A stretch of 64,000 nucleotides of DNA from Christiangramia lutea. Lineage in GTDB: Bacteria > Bacteroidota > Bacteroidia > Flavobacteriales > Flavobacteriaceae. Location: assembly GCF_022489035.1 (NCBI RefSeq), contig NZ_JAKVTV010000003.1, positions 186,001 through 250,000 on the forward strand, in the 5' to 3' direction. Of this stretch, positions 16,338-26,116 are shown in pieces; position 1 is the stretch's first letter; each line of letters starts with the position of its first letter. A program made the translations under genes and the position numbers. The notes under the pieces are model-generated. The model did not search any database and had not been told where the DNA came from. It saw only the letters and a list, made by a program, of their open reading frames with translations.

Positions 16338-16766
16338 ATGGGATTAGATAAAATTCTTGCTATTTCGGGAAAACCAGGTTTATTCGAGCTTACGGCTCAA
16401 ACCAGGGGTGGCTTTGTTGCAAAATCTTTACTTGATGGAAAGAAGATCGCTGTGAATATGCGTCATAATGTGAGTATTTTGAGTGAGATCGCAATTTATA
16501 CATATACCGAGGAGATTCCTCTTGGAGAAGTTTTTCAAAAGATCAAGGAAAAAGAGAATGGCGAGGAAACTATTAGTCACAAATCTTCAAAGAAAGAACT
16601 TGAGAACTATTTTTCTGAAGTACTACCAGATTATGACGAAGACAGGGTGTATGCCAGCGATATGAAAAAGATCTTCCAGTGGTACAACATTTTGATCAAG
16701 AATGGCTTTTCAGATTTTTCTAAAGAAGATGAAAAAGTTGAAGAAGGAAGTAGCGAAGAGGAATAG
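16338..16766 (+). CDS. DUF5606 domain-containing protein
   Basis: A 142-residue conserved Bacteroidota protein. The ATG at 16338 (MGLDKILAISGKPGLFEL) is chosen because it gives the family's start; an upstream TTG in frame adds 11 unlikely residues. The N-terminal half is a small beta-rich domain (GLFELTAQTRGGFVAKSL), followed by a helical part and a very acidic tail (EDEKVEEGSSEEE). No function is known. It is last in the ruvX-def run and is followed by a clear terminator. Confidence 0.88.
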   Translation: MGLDKILAISGKPGLFELTAQTRGGFVAKSLLDGKKIAVNMRHNVSILSEIAIYTYTEEIPLGEVFQKIKEKENGEETISHKSSKKELENYFSEVLPDYDEDRVYASDMKKIFQWYNILIKNGFSDFSKEDEKVEEGSSEEE

Positions 16767-16792
16767 ATTCTAATTCGTTCCATTATAGATGA

Positions 16793-16824
16793 AAGCTGAA
16801 ATTTTAAAATTTCAGCTTTTTTTG
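16793..16824 (+). terminator. Rho-independent terminator of the ruvX-def operon
   Basis: A perfect 14-bp-per-arm inverted repeat (AAAGCTGAAATTTT and its complement, 16793-16820) runs into a T-tract. It resembles the family A palindromes (CTGAA/TTCAG) just downstream but has a different centre. Confidence 0.85.
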
Positions 16825-16870
16825 TTTTTTTATAATACCTCTGAATTAGATTTAGAATTCTTAAAATAAG

Positions 16871-17013
16871 ATGCTGAAATCAGTTCAGCATGATGATGGT
16901 TTCTTTTACTTCCCATCACCCTGGACTTGTTTCAGGGTCTAAAGTAATCTCGACCAACATTAGAGATCTCTAATTTTGTAGATTTCTCAGTTATTGCACT
17001 TCTTCGAAATGAC
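16871..17013. repeat. Composite palindromic repeat: inverted pair of family A plus one family B copy
   Basis: Two 21-base palindromes, 16871-16891 (ATGCTGAA, loop ATCAG, TTCAGCAT) and 16918-16938 (ACCCTGGA, loop CTTGT, TTCAGGGT), sit in opposite orientation 26 bases apart, both flanked by GATG on the loop-proximal reading. A family B hairpin (GATTTC / GAAATGAC) follows at 16981-17013. The region lies between convergent genes. The stems match the copies at 26117-26183 through compensatory changes. Confidence 0.65.
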
Positions 17014-17026
17014 ATAAGATTTGAAA

Positions 17027-19492
17027 TTAAAACTTCAGCCCGAAAATAAAGGCACCATCTCTTCTTCCTCCAAAATCTGAAACAACGTAATCCAGTCTTA
17101 GGAACCTGTATTTTCCGAAGCCGAGGTTATCTATCCCCACAGAATATTCTGAATAAGGATTCCTGTCTGCCGTGGTTAAGCGATGTGCTCCCAGGATCAG
17201 GTTAAAATTAAGCTTATTAATAAGCGGTAATTTCCCCAGAGCCCAGCCCTGGAAATCGTGCTCAGCATGAAATTCAGCATAATTCTTATTGGTGCTGAAT
17301 TCATAATAGGGCATTAGATTGAACTTGCCTACATAACTCCCAAAACCTATCCTGGTCTGGTTTCCGTCAAAATGCCGGTAATCTACAAGGCTAATATCAT
17401 CGGCGTTGGAAAATATTCCTCCGTTGATGAGGTATTTTAGTTCTCCTTTATTTCCAAATTTAAGGGTCTGACTAACTTCCGCTTTAAACTGATCGTAATT
17501 GTATTTCCGTTCGCTACCGCCAAAACCTTTTTCCCAACCTAGCTTCAAATTTGGATATTTTGGATCTTCAATATTATATTTTCCATTTGGATAGGTCATA
17601 TATTTCTGGCCAAAGGAAATATCAGCGATAAAATTCAATTTAAACAATGAATGTTCCTCGAAGGGCTTACTCCCCAAATTATCAGGTTCAAGTGGGTTAT
17701 TGGAAGTGTAGTTTCTTTCATCCCAATTAATGAAAACATGATCTGTATTATTCACTAGAGCCTGCCGGTTCTCCCAGCTTATTTCATTGAATAGACGGAC
17801 TCCATTAGTTATCTCCTGGGCATAAGCGGCTCCTATAAAACTTTTCTCATACAGCTTTAAATAGTTTCTTTCAAAGAAGATCGTTGTTGCATTGTTCAAT
17901 AATCGGGAAATAGGCTCTCTATGGTTGATTTGTTCCGTAGAAACACCGCCCTCAATTCTTAGATAAGGTTTTGAGTAATTATTGAATTTTTTTTCAAATC
18001 TCCCGTTGATTCTGAACCTATCTTCGCTGAGGCCATAGCTGAGATTGGAAGAGATCTTCCAGTAATTCTCCTGGTCTTCACCCTGTCTCTGAGTATAACC
18101 AATGTCAATATTCGTATTCCAGCCCTGTACCGTATTAAAGGCAACACCAGTGATAGGAGCACCAATACTGAAATATTTGTTCTCCCAGGAATTTGCATAA
18201 CTATATCCAAAAAATATATCGGTAAAACTGAACTTATTATTCACTGCATCAACAGAATCCTTGTACTTTTTACTGTCTCTAATTACCTGGATGCTATCCT
18301 TTTTTACATAATCTTCGATTTCTTCTGTAGTTAGAGGTACCGGTCTTTTTTCTTCCCAGTATACCGAATCTTTTTTATTGGCAAGTTCCTGAAAACTCAG
18401 GATCTCCCTGCCGAAACTTTCATCGTCAAAATCTGGCTTGAAATTATAATCGCTGTAAACGGCAGTAAATCTCCCGTCGCCTCCAAAACCAAAGATCTTA
18501 AAGCTGAAATCCACGCTCTGCGATATTTGAATATAAAGACCATTCTCTTTAGAATACTTATAATTCTGCCTGAAGACAAGTTCTTCAATTGGTGGTACCT
18601 GGATAGCCTGTCCGGTAGCGGTTAATTCAACTCCGTAAATCTGCCACAGGTCTTCAACAATATAAATAAAACCGGTAAAAATTCGGTCGTTCTTCCTTTT
18701 AGGTATCACCCTGATTTTATTGATCAGATTTCCTCGGTCGTCGAAGAAAGTTCCCTCGAGCTTATACCGATAGTAATTGAAGCCATATTCGGCAATTGGA
18801 GAAACCATTTCGCTGTTTATTTCCAGCGTGTTTTCATAAAATGAAAAATATGCCTCCTGGGCAGAATTCAGGCTGAAACCATTATCATCACCACTTACTT
18901 TTGAAGCGATGATCTTTTCATTGAAATCGTCAGGTTTTTGAAAGGCGATTTTCGAAATGGTTTCGCTGAGGTAAACAATTCCGCTTCTGGTGGAATCCAG
19001 ACCTCCTCCAAGGTCACCAACGTCCTGACCTAAAATTTTCTCTGGAGCGTTCTTAATACGCCATAAACCTCTGGAATAAAAATCGGCGGTGAAAGATTCC
19101 AGTTTCGCTGAATTAATCTTTCTTTGATCAATCGCATTTCTAATGATCCTGATTGCCGGGTCTTCTCCGCTTTGTACGGTTACTTCGTCCAGGCTGGTAC
19201 TTTCAGCATTTAACATCACATCGATCTTGATCGGGAAGCTGTTTGCTTCCACATTCCTTTTAATGGTTTTATACCCCAGGAATTGATAAACCAGACTGTA
19301 GTTTCCGGGATTATCGATTTTAAGCTCGTAAACACCATCTTCATTAGTGGTAGTGCCTTTTGAACCAGATTCCGTATAAATATTTACATAGGGTAGTGGC
19401 TGGCCATTTTCGTCCTTAACCGTCCCGGTAATTTGTGCATACATCTGGGGAATTGTAAACATGAACAATAACCCCAATAGCTTTTTCAGCAT
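17027..19492 (-). CDS. DUF5686 and carboxypeptidase-regulatory-like outer membrane protein
   Basis: An 821-residue exported protein. A signal peptide ends at MYAQ, so the mature protein starts with Gln. Residues 20-110 form a CarboxypepD_reg-like beta-sandwich (ITGTVKDENGQPLPYVNIY, GYKTIKRNV), followed by a periplasmic DUF5686 region and a C-terminal beta-barrel of alternating aromatic strands, ending in GAFIFGLKF with the terminal Phe typical of OMPs. Family members are common in Bacteroidota outer membranes. Unlike TonB receptors it has no plug domain. Function is unknown; a role as a surface assembly or channel protein is a guess. It is monocistronic. Confidence 0.88.
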   Translation of the reverse strand: MLKKLLGLLFMFTIPQMYAQITGTVKDENGQPLPYVNIYTESGSKGTTTNEDGVYELKIDNPGNYSLVYQFLGYKTIKRNVEANSFPIKIDVMLNAESTSLDEVTVQSGEDPAIRIIRNAIDQRKINSAKLESFTADFYSRGLWRIKNAPEKILGQDVGDLGGGLDSTRSGIVYLSETISKIAFQKPDDFNEKIIASKVSGDDNGFSLNSAQEAYFSFYENTLEINSEMVSPIAEYGFNYYRYKLEGTFFDDRGNLINKIRVIPKRKNDRIFTGFIYIVEDLWQIYGVELTATGQAIQVPPIEELVFRQNYKYSKENGLYIQISQSVDFSFKIFGFGGDGRFTAVYSDYNFKPDFDDESFGREILSFQELANKKDSVYWEEKRPVPLTTEEIEDYVKKDSIQVIRDSKKYKDSVDAVNNKFSFTDIFFGYSYANSWENKYFSIGAPITGVAFNTVQGWNTNIDIGYTQRQGEDQENYWKISSNLSYGLSEDRFRINGRFEKKFNNYSKPYLRIEGGVSTEQINHREPISRLLNNATTIFFERNYLKLYEKSFIGAAYAQEITNGVRLFNEISWENRQALVNNTDHVFINWDERNYTSNNPLEPDNLGSKPFEEHSLFKLNFIADISFGQKYMTYPNGKYNIEDPKYPNLKLGWEKGFGGSERKYNYDQFKAEVSQTLKFGNKGELKYLINGGIFSNADDISLVDYRHFDGNQTRIGFGSYVGKFNLMPYYEFSTNKNYAEFHAEHDFQGWALGKLPLINKLNFNLILGAHRLTTADRNPYSEYSVGIDNLGFGKYRFLRLDYVVSDFGGRRDGAFIFGLKF

Positions 19493-19535
19493 TTGAAAGA
19501 TTTTCGGTTGAAAGAAGAACGAAGAAATTCAGAAA

Positions 19536-19991
19536 TTATTTGTATTCTTTCTGAATTCGGTCTAAACGACGTTTATTTTCCCTGTCTTTGATCGTTTCTC
19601 TCTTGTCATATAATTTTTTACCCTTGGCGAGGGCGATCTGCAATTTTGCCAAACCACGGTCATTGATAAATAATCGAAGAGGAATGATCGTTAATCCAGA
19701 ATTGGTCACTTCTTTTTCAAGTTTTCTTAATTCCCTTCGTTGTAATAACAATTTCCTTTCACTTTTTGGATTATGATTAAAATGCGTGGCATGGGAATAT
19801 TCCTCAACATGCATATTTATCACAAAAAGTTCATGATTATTGAATTCACAAAAACTTTCAGCAATATTGGCCTTGCCCTCTCTAATGGCTTTTATCTCGG
19901 TTCCGGCAAGTTTTATACCTGCGGTATACTTATCCAGAAACTCATAATTGAACTTAGCCTTTCGGTTTTTAATGTTGATAGAATTCTTCAT
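19536..19991 (-). CDS. smpB: SsrA-binding protein SmpB
   Basis: A 151-residue tmRNA-binding protein needed for trans-translation. Marks are INIKNRKAKFNYEFLDKYTAGI, the GTEIKAIREGKANIAESF core, SHATHFNHNPKSERKLLL, GLTIIPLRLFINDRGLAKL and the basic C-terminal tail KGKKLYDKRETIKDRENKR. The ATG at 19991 (MKNSINIKN) is preferred over an in-frame codon six residues upstream because a -7 element lies between them. tmRNA itself is not in the window. Confidence 0.95.
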   Translation of the reverse strand: MKNSINIKNRKAKFNYEFLDKYTAGIKLAGTEIKAIREGKANIAESFCEFNNHELFVINMHVEEYSHATHFNHNPKSERKLLLQRRELRKLEKEVTNSGLTIIPLRLFINDRGLAKLQIALAKGKKLYDKRETIKDRENKRRLDRIQKEYK

Positions 19992-19998
19992 ATTGCAA

Positions 19999-20006
19999 CA
20001 AAAATA
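19999..20006 (-). promoter_or_regulatory. -7 promoter element of smpB
   Basis: On the minus strand TATTTTTG matches TAnnTTTG, seven bases before the smpB ATG at 19991. This supports the shorter start and predicts a leader of only a few bases. Confidence 0.5.
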
Positions 20007-20077
20007 CAAGCTTTAAGCTAAATTCATGCTAAAGCCAATTTAAATTTCCCGGCGACTGCTTCCTGAACAAAAATTTT

Positions 20078-20085
20078 TATTTTTG
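20078..20085 (+). promoter_or_regulatory. -7 promoter element of the DUF6503 lipoprotein gene
   Basis: TATTTTTG, 20 bases before the ATG at 20106, in a divergent gap with the smpB promoter. Confidence 0.5.
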
Positions 20086-20105
20086 CAGCTTTCAAATTAC
20101 CCGTT

Positions 20106-20867
20106 ATGAAATACATTCATTTGCTGCTTTTATTAGGTCTTCTTACTTCTTGCGCTAACAATAATGAGGAACTTTCGGTAAGCCAGATCGTAGATAAAGC
20201 CATCAAGAATGCCGGAGGTGAAAGGTATGAAAATGCCGAAATTGATTTTGTTTTTAGGAATATCAAGTATAAAAGTATCAGGAACGGTGGAGAGTACCAG
20301 CTTGAAAGGAAACTGCAAGATTCACTGGGTAATGAGGTTCATGATATTCTGAATAACGAAGGTTTTAAGCGCCTGATGAATGATAGTTTGGTTAAGGTGT
20401 CAGATTCAATGAAAGTGGTGTATGGTAATTCAGTGAATTCAGTCCATTATTTCGCTCAGTTGCCGTTTGGATTGAATGATTCTGCAGTGAACAAGCAACT
20501 TATTGGAAAAGACAGTATAGCCGGTAGGGAATATTATGAAGTTAAGGTGACTTTTTCTGAAAATGGAGGAGGAACCGATCATGAAGATGAATACATGTAC
20601 TGGATCGATACGCAGAATTTCGAGGTGGATTATCTCGCCTATAATTTTGAAGAAAACGACGGTGGAGTTAGATTCAGAAAGGCTTTTAATCACCGTATCA
20701 TTGAAGGGATAAGATTTGTAGATTACGAAAATTACAAATATGAAGACATCTATATTCCATTAAAATCCCTGGATAGTCTTTATGAAAAGCGGGAGTTGGA
20801 CTTGTTGTCTTTGATAGAAACAAAAAGTGTAAATGTAGAATTGACCCCGAAGAAAGACAGGTCTTAA
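20106..20867 (+). CDS. DUF6503 family lipoprotein
   Basis: A 253-residue SPII lipoprotein: LLLLLGLLTSCANNNE gives a lipobox with Cys at about residue 16. The mature part is a beta-rich fold of long strands like LolA/LppX-type or lipid-binding lipoproteins (DFVFRNIKYKSIRNGGEYQLER, GREYYEVKVTFSE, DEYMYWIDTQNFEVDYLAY). Such proteins are restricted to Bacteroidota and have no proven role. The 3' end overlaps the convergent phosphatase gene by four bases. Confidence 0.8.
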   Translation: MKYIHLLLLLGLLTSCANNNEELSVSQIVDKAIKNAGGERYENAEIDFVFRNIKYKSIRNGGEYQLERKLQDSLGNEVHDILNNEGFKRLMNDSLVKVSDSMKVVYGNSVNSVHYFAQLPFGLNDSAVNKQLIGKDSIAGREYYEVKVTFSENGGGTDHEDEYMYWIDTQNFEVDYLAYNFEENDGGVRFRKAFNHRIIEGIRFVDYENYKYEDIYIPLKSLDSLYEKRELDLLSLIETKSVNVELTPKKDRS

Positions 20868-21388
20868 TTGATATAAAGAACCTGGCTTTGGGTAGATCCG
20901 TCGGCGAAAACCTGAACTATAAAAAGCGCTCCGTTTTCTGAATCATCGATATCTTCATACTTCTTTTCTGCCAGGATCGCATTGGCGAACTGGGGAGTCG
21001 TATTGCTATGACCGACTACTAGAACGGTTTTTCCAGCGGTAGTTTTTTCGAAGTTTTCGTCAAAAAGATTGTTCGCATCATATTTAATGATCTCCAGTTT
21101 ATTTGCGTCTGCAGTAGGTTTTGCGGTTTGCATGGTTCGATTGTAGTCCGTACTGTAAACGGCATCAAAATCGATATTCTTTAAAACTTCTGCCCAATTC
21201 TGCGCCCTTTCCATCCCTTTTTTAGTTAGGTCTGGATTTCTGTTGGATCTATCACTACGATCCTTTTCCGCGTGGCGAATCAAGTAATAAGTCGATACCA
21301 GTTCTTGCTGGATTTCCATGTTTAATTCTTCCGAAGGATTGTTGACTCCTAAAATTAAGGAAAAGAAGATAGTGATGATGCCTGCCAT
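20864..21388 (-). CDS. Histidine phosphatase family protein (exported)
   Basis: A 174-residue phosphoglycerate mutase-like phosphatase. The phospho-acceptor is in YYLIRHAEKDRSD (RHAE type, as in SixA-like and other small members). The second catalytic His is in VLVVGHSNTTPQF, and DAVYSTDYNRTMQTA gives the supporting Arg. About 25 hydrophobic residues at the N-terminus (GIITIFFSLILGV) suggest export or a membrane anchor. The substrate is unknown. It lies between two lipoprotein genes and is convergent with the DUF6503 gene. Confidence 0.85.
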   Translation of the reverse strand: MAGIITIFFSLILGVNNPSEELNMEIQQELVSTYYLIRHAEKDRSDRSNRNPDLTKKGMERAQNWAEVLKNIDFDAVYSTDYNRTMQTAKPTADANKLEIIKYDANNLFDENFEKTTAGKTVLVVGHSNTTPQFANAILAEKKYEDIDDSENGALFIVQVFADGSTQSQVLYIN

Positions 21389-21444
21389 GATTTGTTATTT
21401 AGATTTCGAAAGGTTTGACGTTCAGGAAACAGGTTTGTTACAAT

Positions 21445-22545
21445 TTATAAATTCTTAAAATCAATTTCCATGAGTATGAATTGATTGATCTGTTTGGCGA
21501 AGCTGTTAAAGTTATTATCTGAAACCAGCAACAGGGAATTTTTACCATTTTCCAGTTTAGGCCCCAGGCACATTCCCTCGATATTATCGATGATGCGATC
21601 GGATAACTGATCCCTCACAGATTTAAAGTTATAGATTAGTTTTTTTTCAGCAACTTCATATTCTTCGCCTTTTAATCTATCTATTCCCAAAGTATTGCTA
21701 GCCTGATTTGAATCTACCTGGAAGATCTTTACCGTATTTCCGCGGGATCCGTATCCGGCTGAATAAGACCTTTCCAGAACCAGGAATTTATTTTCGGCAT
21801 ATTCCAGTATCTCGGTAACTCCATTTACAGCAAAGTAATTGATGGGAAGTTTAGCGATCCCATCCAGCTGGTATGAAAACTGACTTACGGCCTCACCACT
21901 TTTTTTATCGAATTTTGTGATCCTTATATGAGACCTGGATGGAAATATTTTAGGTTTAGAGGCATCTTTTTCAAGGGGTAATTCAGTAGCAACCCAATAT
22001 CCTGTTTCATCATAACTTTCGGAAATTCCTTCAAAAACCCCGTTGTTTCTTGGCTGCTGTTCGTTTCCAGCTTTAAAATATACTGGAATGGAGTAGGATT
22101 CTTCGATATGCCCGAGGTTGGAAAGCTTGAAAATGCCCGGATCTTTACCGTCATCGATTTTACCTTCACTAACTACAAAGAACTCTTCCTTGTCTTCGTC
22201 AAAACTTAAGGCTTCCAGGTCTAAAAATTCATCAGAGTGTAATTTGTTCTTTTTAACAGTGATTAATTGCTTTACCTGAATTTTCTCAATCTTATCCCTC
22301 TTGATTTCGATCGAGGCACGGTAAATTCTGGGATTTGCTGCATCGTCACATATTAGGAAATATTTGCCATTTTTATAATCTATACCCGATAAGCCACCAA
22401 CCACGGTGTTGTCTAATTCTGTATTCGGAGGCAGCACATATTCATCCAAGAACTTCAGTGAAATATCCTCATTTTCAATTTTACGAGTTACTGCGCAGCT
22501 ACTAAAGAGAAAAGCTAAACAACACAGAATAAATAAATTTCTCAT
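21445..22545 (-). CDS. Esterase-like activity of phytase family lipoprotein
   Basis: A 366-residue protein with lipobox LFSSCAVTRK (Cys near residue 17). The body is a beta-propeller-like domain (PF13449): VVGGLSGIDYKNGKYFLICDDA, LDLEALSFDEDKEEFFVVSEG, PRNNGVFEGISES, and the C-terminal DNIEGMCLGPKLENGKNSLLLVSDNNF with acidic calcium-binding character. The name comes from weak similarity to phytases; activity of this member is unproven. It is on the same strand as the histidine phosphatase gene 56 bases downstream, and both may act on exported phosphate compounds. Confidence 0.82.
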   Translation of the reverse strand: MRNLFILCCLAFLFSSCAVTRKIENEDISLKFLDEYVLPPNTELDNTVVGGLSGIDYKNGKYFLICDDAANPRIYRASIEIKRDKIEKIQVKQLITVKKNKLHSDEFLDLEALSFDEDKEEFFVVSEGKIDDGKDPGIFKLSNLGHIEESYSIPVYFKAGNEQQPRNNGVFEGISESYDETGYWVATELPLEKDASKPKIFPSRSHIRITKFDKKSGEAVSQFSYQLDGIAKLPINYFAVNGVTEILEYAENKFLVLERSYSAGYGSRGNTVKIFQVDSNQASNTLGIDRLKGEEYEVAEKKLIYNFKSVRDQLSDRIIDNIEGMCLGPKLENGKNSLLLVSDNNFNSFAKQINQFILMEIDFKNL

Positions 22546-22663
22546 GTGAATTTTTTTGGATTCAAAAATAACAAATGTTTAAGACAAAAATGGGAGTTTT
22601 TTGGGAGGTCTAACCGTGGTATAAAGGTACTTTTAATGAATTAACAACTTAAATCAAAATGTT

Positions 22664-22849
22664 ATGAATGAAGATCAGATTGAAGGAAAATGGAAACAGA
22701 TTCGCGGAGAGTTCAAGCAGAAATATGGAAAACTCACCGATGATGATGTAACCTATTCTGAAGGGAAGTTTGATGAGATGCTAGGTCGCATGCAAGAGAA
22801 GACTGGTAAGTCTAAAGAAGAATTGAAGAAAGAAATCGATCGCTGGTAG
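22664..22849 (+). CDS. CsbD family stress-response protein
   Basis: A 61-residue hydrophilic protein. MNEDQIEGKWKQIRGEFKQKYGKLTDDD and the ending KTGKSKEELKKEID follow the CsbD/YjbJ pattern closely. Members are abundant under general stress in many bacteria but have no known molecular role. It is monocistronic and ends at a strong bidirectional terminator shared with clpB, so two stress genes converge here. Confidence 0.93.
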   Translation: MNEDQIEGKWKQIRGEFKQKYGKLTDDDVTYSEGKFDEMLGRMQEKTGKSKEELKKEIDRW

Positions 22850-22868
22850 CATTCGATCTAAATCAATA

Positions 22869-22900
22869 AAAGGCGGTAGATTAATCTACCGCCTTTTTTA
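22869..22900. terminator. Bidirectional terminator between csbD-like gene and clpB
   Basis: AAAGGCGGTAGA pairs with TCTACCGCCTTT (12 bp, 4-base loop), with T-tracts on both strands. Confidence 0.9.
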
Positions 22901-22915
22901 TTTCAATTATTTATT

Positions 22916-25522
22916 TTAATCGTTTTGAGCAAGTTGCTCCTGGTTTCTAAAAACAAGCTCTTCATTGAACTCATCCAGTAAAATAATACTATCTGTATGA
23001 ATTTTACCGGCAAGGATCTCTTTAGATAGTTTGTTTAGAACTTCTCTCTGCACAACCCTTTTTACCGGCCTGGCTCCAAATTGTGGGTCAAATCCTTTTG
23101 CTGCCAGGTAATCTATGGCTTCTTCAGTAGCATCCAGCACAATATTTTGTTTAGAAAGCATTTTCTTAACGCCTTTCAATTGCAGACCTACGATCTCTTT
23201 GATATCCTTTTGAGTAAGCGGACTGAACATTACGATATCATCTATCCTGTTAATGAATTCAGGTCTCACGCTCTGTTTTAATAAACCAAGAACTTCCGAT
23301 TTGGCGGCTTCCATAGCCGAATCAAGATCTTTGATATTTTCAAATTTTTCCTGGATAATATGGCTTCCCATATTCGAGGTCATGATAATGATCGTATTCT
23401 TGAAATCTGCCAGTCGGCCTTTATTATCTGTAAGTCTACCTTCGTCCAGAACCTGAAGAAGTATATTAAAAGTATCAGGATGTGCTTTTTCGATCTCATC
23501 AAGAAGCACTACAGAGTAAGGTTTTCTTCTTACAGCTTCGGTTAACTGGCCTCCTTCATCATATCCAACATATCCCGGAGGTGCACCTACCAGTCTGCTT
23601 ACCGAATGTCTTTCCTGATATTCACTCATATCGATTCTGGTCATTGCAGATTCATCATCGAATAGATATTCCGCAAGAGCTTTTGCTAATTCCGTCTTAC
23701 CAACCCCGGTGGTACCAAGGAACAGGAATGAACCAATTGGTCTTTTCTGGTCCTGTAATCCTGCGCGACTTCTTCGAACAGCATCACTAACCGCTATTAT
23801 CGCTTCATCCTGGCCAACAACACGTTTGTGTAATTCCTCTTCAAGTTTCAGCAATTTTTCACGATCACTCTGCAACATTTTGGTCACAGGAATTCCGGTC
23901 CATTTAGCAACAACTTCGGCTATATCTTCATTAGTTACTTCTTCCTGGATCAATGATTTCTCATTTTGATTTTCAGCTACCTTTTCCTGTAAGTTTTCAA
24001 GTCTTTCCTGAGCTTCCTTGATCTTACCATACCTTATCTCGGCAACCTTTCCATAATCACCTTCGCGCTCTGCTTTTTCAGCTTCAAGTTTGTATTCTTC
24101 AATTTCAGATTTTGCGGTCTGGATGTTATCTACGATCTCTTTTTCGCTCATCCAGCGGGCATGAAGATCGTTGCGTTCTTCTTTCAGGTTCGCCAGATCA
24201 GCTCGAAGGGCTTTTAATTTTGCCTCGTCTTTTTCCCTTTTAATTGCCTCAATTTCGATCTCTAGCTGCATGATCTTACGGTCCAGAACATCAAGTTCTT
24301 CCGGTTTGGAGTTAATCTCCATTCTTAATTTTGAAGCAGCCTCATCCATCAGGTCTATTGCCTTATCTGGAAGAAACCTGTTGGTAATGTATCTTTGAGA
24401 TAATTCAACAGCAGCGATGATAGCTTCATCCTTGATCCTTACCTTATGGTGAGTTTCATACTTTTCCTTGATTCCACGAAGAATGGAAATGGCACTTTCA
24501 GTATCTGGCTCCTCAACCGTAACTTTCTGAAAACGACGTTCCAGAGCCTTATCTTTTTCAAAGTATTTCTGATACTCATCCAGAGTAGTTGCTCCAATTG
24601 CTCTCAACTCTCCACGAGCTAAGGCGGGTTTAAGGATGTTCGCCGCGTCCATTGCTCCCTGGCCACCACCGGCTCCAACCAGCGTGTGAATCTCATCGAT
24701 AAATAGAACAATATTTCCGTCACTGGAAGTTACCTCCTTGATAACCGATTTTAATCTTTCCTCGAACTCACCTTTATATTTTGCACCGGCGATCAAGGCA
24801 CCCATATCCAGAGAATAAATTCTTTTATCCTTAAGGTTTTCGGGTACGTCCCCATCTACTATTCTATGAGCAAGACCTTCTGCGATCGCTGTTTTACCCG
24901 TTCCCGGTTCACCAACCAGCATTGGGTTGTTCTTTGTTCTACGAGATAAGATCTGAAGTATTCTTCTTATCTCTTCGTCCCGACCAATCACCGGATCCAG
25001 TTTGCCTTCCTCCGCAAGCTGATTTAGATTACGGGCATATTTATCGAGCGAATTATAAGTGTCTTCTGCACTCTGTGAAGTTACCCGGTCTCCCTGACGT
25101 AATTCATCAATCGCTGCTTTCAATCCTTTCTCAGTGGCTCCCTGATCTTTCAAGATCTGGGCAACTTTGCTGGAAGATTTAAAAATTGCCAGAATTAGAT
25201 GTTCAATTGAAACATATTCATCATCCATTTTCTTGGCGATGGAAGAAGCTTCATTTACAGTTTTACTGGCCTCCCTGGATAGCATGATATCTCCTCCGCT
25301 GACTTTCGGAAAGCTTTCCAAACTTTTATCGAGAATCTGTGTAAACAGATTTACGTTGATATTCAGCTTTTTCAACAGGAATGGAGTTACATTTTCGTCT
25401 ACCATGGTAATGGCTTTGAAAATATGTTCGTTCTCTATCTGCTGATGGCCCATTTCCTGAGCAAGCTGCTGGGCTTGCTGGATAGCCTCTTGTGATTTTA
25501 TGGTAAAATTATTAAAGTTCAT
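22916..25522 (-). CDS. clpB: ATP-dependent chaperone ClpB
   Basis: An 868-residue Hsp100 disaggregase that works with DnaK to recover aggregated proteins. It has the double N-terminal Clp domain (1-145), AAA1 with Walker [10 protein letters not shown] and [15 protein letters not shown], a long coiled-coil middle domain (about 400-520; many [17 protein letters not shown]-like repeats), and AAA2 with [16 protein letters not shown] and [13 protein letters not shown]. The start at 25522 ([14 protein letters not shown]) is the family start; the frame is open 14 codons further up. The 180-base gap to ytxJ is AT-rich and should hold the heat-shock-type promoter, which I cannot define. Confidence 0.97.
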   Translation of the reverse strand: MNFNNFTIKSQEAIQQAQQLAQEMGHQQIENEHIFKAITMVDENVTPFLLKKLNINVNLFTQILDKSLESFPKVSGGDIMLSREASKTVNEASSIAKKMDDEYVSIEHLILAIFKSSSKVAQILKDQGATEKGLKAAIDELRQGDRVTSQSAEDTYNSLDKYARNLNQLAEEGKLDPVIGRDEEIRRILQILSRRTKNNPMLVGEPGTGKTAIAEGLAHRIVDGDVPENLKDKRIYSLDMGALIAGAKYKGEFEERLKSVIKEVTSSDGNIVLFIDEIHTLVGAGGGQGAMDAANILKPALARGELRAIGATTLDEYQKYFEKDKALERRFQKVTVEEPDTESAISILRGIKEKYETHHKVRIKDEAIIAAVELSQRYITNRFLPDKAIDLMDEAASKLRMEINSKPEELDVLDRKIMQLEIEIEAIKREKDEAKLKALRADLANLKEERNDLHARWMSEKEIVDNIQTAKSEIEEYKLEAEKAEREGDYGKVAEIRYGKIKEAQERLENLQEKVAENQNEKSLIQEEVTNEDIAEVVAKWTGIPVTKMLQSDREKLLKLEEELHKRVVGQDEAIIAVSDAVRRSRAGLQDQKRPIGSFLFLGTTGVGKTELAKALAEYLFDDESAMTRIDMSEYQERHSVSRLVGAPPGYVGYDEGGQLTEAVRRKPYSVVLLDEIEKAHPDTFNILLQVLDEGRLTDNKGRLADFKNTIIIMTSNMGSHIIQEKFENIKDLDSAMEAAKSEVLGLLKQSVRPEFINRIDDIVMFSPLTQKDIKEIVGLQLKGVKKMLSKQNIVLDATEEAIDYLAAKGFDPQFGARPVKRVVQREVLNKLSKEILAGKIHTDSIILLDEFNEELVFRNQEQLAQND

Positions 25523-25702
25523 CTGTATTGTTTTTTGAAATTCATATGGCAATACATATACCATTCAAAATAAATGTCAAAATGACGTGTATTATTAAAA
25601 AATAAACGACAAAACGACAGTTTGGTTGAATAGTATTAAAAATTCGTGGATATTTTTGGCCTATTAAATTTACTTAGTTTTATTTTCGCGGAAAAGAATG
25701 TT

Positions 25703-26101
25703 ATGGGATTATTTGATAAAATTTTCAATTCTGAAAAGAAGGAAACTTCTGAAAATAAAAGTAGTACGCCTTGGATAGATTTAAATTCGATGGAACAAAT
25801 AGATGAAATCGAAAAAGCTTCGGAAGAGAAGACCGTGGCGATCTTAAAACATTCCACTCGTTGTGGGATTAGCAGGATGGTGTTAAGAATGTTCGAATCA
25901 GATTATGATCTGGATGAAAGCACACCCATAAAATTATATTTTCTTGATCTAATTAGTCACAGAGATATTTCTAATGAGATCGCAGAGCGTTTTAAGGTAA
26001 GACATGAAAGTCCGCAGCTAATTGTTCTTAAGAACAGGGAAGTGGTTCATCACTCTTCTCACCAGGGAATTTCTGCAGATAAATTGAAAGAATTAGTATA
26101 G
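25703..26101 (+). CDS. ytxJ: Bacillithiol system redox-active protein YtxJ
   Basis: A 132-residue thioredoxin-fold protein (BrxC/YtxJ, PF11009). The active-site segment is ILKHSTRCGISRMVL with a single Cys in TRCGIS, as in the bacilliredoxin-like members. The C-terminal RHESPQLIVLKNREVVHHSSHQGI holds the cis-Pro. It is thought to remove bacillithiol from protein thiols. The ATG at 25703 (MGLFDKIF) is the family start. The bacillithiol synthesis gene bshC lies in the same window (58.4 kb), which supports use of bacillithiol by this organism. Confidence 0.9.
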   Translation: MGLFDKIFNSEKKETSENKSSTPWIDLNSMEQIDEIEKASEEKTVAILKHSTRCGISRMVLRMFESDYDLDESTPIKLYFLDLISHRDISNEIAERFKVRHESPQLIVLKNREVVHHSSHQGISADKLKELV

Positions 26102-26116
26102 AATTGAAACAGAAAT

